In this document: piece after piece, positions 61,540 through 64,000 of the stretch | How positions within the stretch are numbered: position 1 is the stretch's first letter | Layout: each line of letters begins with the position of its first letter | Source: Muribaculum gordoncarteri | GTDB lineage: Bacteria > Bacteroidota > Bacteroidia > Bacteroidales > Muribaculaceae | Direction of reading: 5' to 3' | Assembly: GCF_004803695.1 (NCBI RefSeq) | Contig: NZ_CP039393.1 | Coordinates: forward strand, 2,542,001-2,606,000 | Length of the DNA: 64,000 nucleotides | The notes under the pieces: model-generated | The model's database searches: none | Told to the model about the DNA's origin: nothing | What the model saw: only the letters and a program-made list of their open reading frames with translations | Program-made: the position numbers and the translations under genes

Positions 61540-62400
61540 ATGAGTGCGATAAATGTCAGACCAAACCTGTTGATGCTTAATGTGGGTCACGCCCTGCACA
61601 ACGCCGACTGGAACTTCAAGGATGTGAGCAGCCCGTTCACACGCCTCTACTATGTGACCGAAGGTAACGCCGAACTGATTCTCCCCAACGGCCGGGTGCG
61701 ACTGCGTCCCCACCACCTCTATATCATCCCTGCATTCACGCTCCACACCAATGTGTGTACATCGCTGTTCAAGCACTATTACATACACGTGTATGAGGAC
61801 TCGTCATCGGGAGTGAGCATAATAGAGAATTTCGACTTCCCCACCGAACTTGAAGCCACTCCTATAGAGCTTGAGCTCTTTAAAAGCATCTGTGAGCACA
61901 ACACATCAATGGTGTTGAAGAATGTCGACCCGCGCATCTACGACAACAAGCACTCCCTCATCGAATGCGTAAGACTAAACCGCGAACGCCCGCTGTTTGA
62001 CCGCATGGAGTCGATGGGGATAATACTGCAGCTGATGTCACGATTCATGCGTCACGCACGACCTAAATACGAAGCATCGGACAAGCGCATAAAGCTCGCC
62101 CTCGAATACCTCAACGAAAACATCACCGAGCCTATATCGATCGAAACACTCGCAAGCGAGGCTTGCCTGTCACGCGACCACTTCATAAAGCTGTTCAAGC
62201 AGGAACTCGGATGCACCCCGGGACAGTTCATCATCGACAAGAAGCTGATAAAGGCACAGCTCATGCTCGCCACCGAAAACACCTCGATAAAGGACATTGC
62301 CTATTCGCTCGGATATGACGACTACTCCTACTTTTCGCGACTGTTTCGCAAGCACACATCCATGACCCCGCAGAACTACCGCAACAGCTTCAACAACTGA
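61540..62400 (+). CDS. AraC-family transcription regulator
   Basis: A 286-residue DNA-binding protein. Residues ~15-160 form the cupin-type sensor ('[41 protein letters not shown]'). The C-terminal ~100 residues carry two HTH motifs: '[45 protein letters not shown]' and '[32 protein letters not shown]', the family signature. It is divergent from the GH29 gene, with 167 bp between the starts, so it probably regulates it in response to a sugar such as fucose (inference). An imperfect -7 box (TTAATTTG) lies near 61510. Confidence 0.93.
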
Positions 62401-62459
62401 CCCCAAAATATCAGCTGACACAAGGGTAACATGAATTTCGCATTTAGCGTTATTATTTG

Positions 62460-62467
62460 TAATTTTG
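62460..62467 (+). promoter_or_regulatory. -7 box of the GH25 gene (nearly leaderless)
   Basis: TAATTTTG matches TAnnTTTG and ends only 7 nt before the ATG at 62475, so the transcript would start at or next to the start codon. Confidence 0.55.
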
Positions 62468-62474
62468 TGACCTG

Positions 62475-63209
62475 ATGAAGTCAAAGATTATAATATTGGT
62501 GATTGCGCTGACCCTGATAGCCTCGGTGGGCATCATGCTCTATCTCGTGAAGATACGCGGAGTTGCCCATGCCGTCAATGTGTCACGCGACGAGTATCCC
62601 ATTCTCGGAGTAGACCTGTCGTCACATAACGGCGACATCGACTTCAACAGACTGAAGGCCGATTCGGTCGACTTCGTGATGCTGAAAGCCACCGAAGGCA
62701 CCACATTCAAGGACCCGAAATTCAACCGCAACTACACCGAGGCGCGCAAAGCCGGCATAAGCCACATCGGAGCCTACCACTTCTTCCGTTTCGACACCGA
62801 CGGCGAGATGCAGGCGATGAACCTCATCAACAGCCTCCAGGGCAAGACCATCGACCTGCCCGTAGCCATTGACCTTGAGGAGTGGACCAATCCCAAGCAT
62901 CTCGACACCGATGAAGTGGTGACACGCCTGCAGGCAATGATCGACTATCTCGAAATCAACGGCCTCACAATATTGTTTTATACCAATAAGGACGGATACC
63001 AGCGATTTGTCCGCGACCGTTTTGACGACTATCCCTTGTGGATATGCTCATTTACCGACCCTCCACTCGGCGACGACAACAACGACTGGGCCCTCTGGCA
63101 ATACAGCCACTGGGGATGGACCGAAGCCTGCGACACCGAAGTCGACCTCAACACATTCAACGGCGACCGTGAGCAATGGCTTCAATGGGTGAAATCGTCA
63201 ACATTCTGA
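62475..63209 (+). CDS. GH25 lysozyme-like muramidase
   Basis: A 244-residue protein with an N-terminal membrane anchor or signal ('IIILVIALTLIASVGIMLYLV'). The GH25 barrel follows: 'ILGVDLSSHNGDIDFNRLKADSVDFVMLKATEGTTFKDPKFNRNY' with Asp47, 'AYHFFRFDTDG' and the catalytic 'VAIDLEEWTN' (Asp133, Glu135), ending 'DNNDWALWQYSHWG' and 'DLNTFNGD'. GH25 enzymes cut the beta-1,4 link between MurNAc and GlcNAc. In this setting it is more likely a cell-wall remodelling enzyme than a phage lysin, because no phage genes surround it. No adjacent partner. Confidence 0.93.
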   Translation: MKSKIIILVIALTLIASVGIMLYLVKIRGVAHAVNVSRDEYPILGVDLSSHNGDIDFNRLKADSVDFVMLKATEGTTFKDPKFNRNYTEARKAGISHIGAYHFFRFDTDGEMQAMNLINSLQGKTIDLPVAIDLEEWTNPKHLDTDEVVTRLQAMIDYLEINGLTILFYTNKDGYQRFVRDRFDDYPLWICSFTDPPLGDDNNDWALWQYSHWGWTEACDTEVDLNTFNGDREQWLQWVKSSTF

Positions 63210-63275
63210 CTACGACAATCTATAACGAAATCAATAATCCCGCAAAATGGACTACTGCATATTTCCCCCGAAGAG

Positions 63276-64000
63276 ATGCCTGAAGGCATAATCGACCTTC
63301 CGCTATCAAAGAGCATCAGCAACCGAGTGCTTATACTGAATGCGCTCACGGGCAACCGTGGCCGAATCGAGCGAACGGCCGAATGTGACGACACCGCCGT
63401 GATGCTCACGGCACTGTCGCAGACATCCGATGAAGTCAACATCGGTGCCGCAGGTACCGCCATGAGATTTCTCACCGCCTACTTCGCGATGCAACCCGGA
63501 CGCACCGTGACGATAACCGGTACGGAGCGAATGTGCAACCGTCCCATAGCGCTGCTTGTCGACGCACTCCGTCAGTGCGGAGCATCGATCGAGTATGTGG
63601 ACAAGGAAGGTTATCCTCCACTGAAAATCCACGGATGCCGACTGACGGGAGGCGACATAACGCTGCCGGCATCGGTCAGCTCGCAATATGTGTCGGCGTT
63701 GCTCATGACAGCACCGCTGATGGAACACGGCCTAAAGCTGACGCTAACCGATGGCATAGTGTCGCTACCCTATATCAAGATGACGCTCGGACTTATGAAG
63801 GAATGGGGCGTCGACAGCGACTTTACCGACAATGTGATAACGGTAGAGCCTCAACACTACACACCCGTCGACTTCAAAGTAGAGGCCGACTGGTCGGCAG
63901 CATCCTACTGGTATGAAATTGAAGCTCTCTCATCGGGCGACCTCTCGTTGAGAGGATTGTCACGCAACAGCCTGCAGGGCGACAGTCACGTTGCCGACTT
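63276..64000 (+). CDS. aroA: 5-enolpyruvylshikimate-3-phosphate synthase, 3' truncated by window, 5' frameshift likely
   Basis: The frame continues to the end of the window (about 241 residues). It has 'DLPLSKSISNRVLIL' (phosphate-binding), 'GAAGTAMRFLTAYFAM' (substrate site), 'PASVSSQYVSALLMTAPLM' and 'VEADWSAASYWYE'. It makes EPSP from shikimate 3-phosphate and PEP in the shikimate pathway. The start is uncertain: the ATG at 63276 begins after the expected first strand. An ATG at 63247 gives the expected 'MDYCIFPP' but in another frame, and the two are joined by one missing base in a run of five C (63265-63269). See the finding. The gene starts 67 bp after the GH25 stop. Confidence 0.92.
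   Translation, partial: MPEGIIDLPLSKSISNRVLILNALTGNRGRIERTAECDDTAVMLTALSQTSDEVNIGAAGTAMRFLTAYFAMQPGRTVTITGTERMCNRPIALLVDALRQCGASIEYVDKEGYPPLKIHGCRLTGGDITLPASVSSQYVSALLMTAPLMEHGLKLTLTDGIVSLPYIKMTLGLMKEWGVDSDFTDNVITVEPQHYTPVDFKVEADWSAASYWYEIEALSSGDLSLRGLSRNSLQGDSHVAD

Noticed and set aside
62475-63209. GH25 as part of a prophage lysis cassette
   Set aside because: The next genes are aroA and an AraC regulator; no holin, tail or integrase genes are seen.

Overview
The window comes from a Bacteroidales chromosome, most likely Muribaculaceae or a close relative. The reasons are: the -7 promoter element TAnnTTTG upstream of at least fourteen genes; moderately high GC in core genes with AT-rich intergenic and accessory DNA; and families typical of the order, including type V (Mfa/Fim) pilins, DUF3078, DUF3575, DUF5106 and DUF6268 proteins, a Nudix-type sugar regulator, EpsG/WbsX exopolysaccharide genes, a GH13_8-type branching enzyme and LpxB. 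The family assignment is inference from gene content only. I saw no rRNA, tRNA, CRISPR array or transposase.

Layout. 1-4030: 3' part of an outer-membrane beta-barrel gene, then glgB. 4042-10323: accessory DNA with an AT-rich lipoprotein plus two paralogous membrane proteins, a DUF6268 barrel, and a two-gene restriction-modification module in which one C5-cytosine methyltransferase is fused to a PD-(D/E)XK nuclease half. 10376-20638: housekeeping genes (phoH-like, purC, menG, DUF3078, lpxB, a low-molecular-weight phosphatase, a MATE exporter, an M64 peptidase), ending in a spanin-like lipoprotein. 20715-27396: a xylose locus on the minus strand (Nudix regulator, xylB, xylA, terminator, SGNH esterase, sugar/H+ symporter). 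27782-38301: an eight-gene exopolysaccharide operon (GT2, Wza-like, Wzc-like kinase, flippase, GT92, GT4, EpsG polymerase, WbsX).

38277-51227: a DUF5106 lipoprotein, then a type V pilus operon (DUF3575, Mfa1-like pilin, Mfa2/FimB-like anchor, accessory pilin) followed by three tandem tip-adhesin genes. The middle adhesin is a hybrid of its neighbours, and a 2,467-bp segment is directly repeated with a 2,479-bp period. A strong hairpin terminator separates pilins from adhesins, and a G8 tract lies upstream of the operon promoter. 51246-59731: GH43-CBM6, a BRO-N/Fic protein inside a ~130-bp direct repeat, a transglutaminase-like lipoprotein, CutC, GH29 and a SIMPL protein. 59732-64000: a second GH29, a divergent AraC regulator, a GH25 lysozyme and the 5' part of aroA, whose start region carries an apparent one-base frameshift in a C tract.

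How it works together: sugars from pentose and fucose glycans would enter the xyl pathway and the GH29/GH43 enzymes. The exopolysaccharide and pilus operons build the variable surface. The methyltransferase-nuclease pair, the Fic protein and the spanin-like gene are the accessory or defence-like parts.
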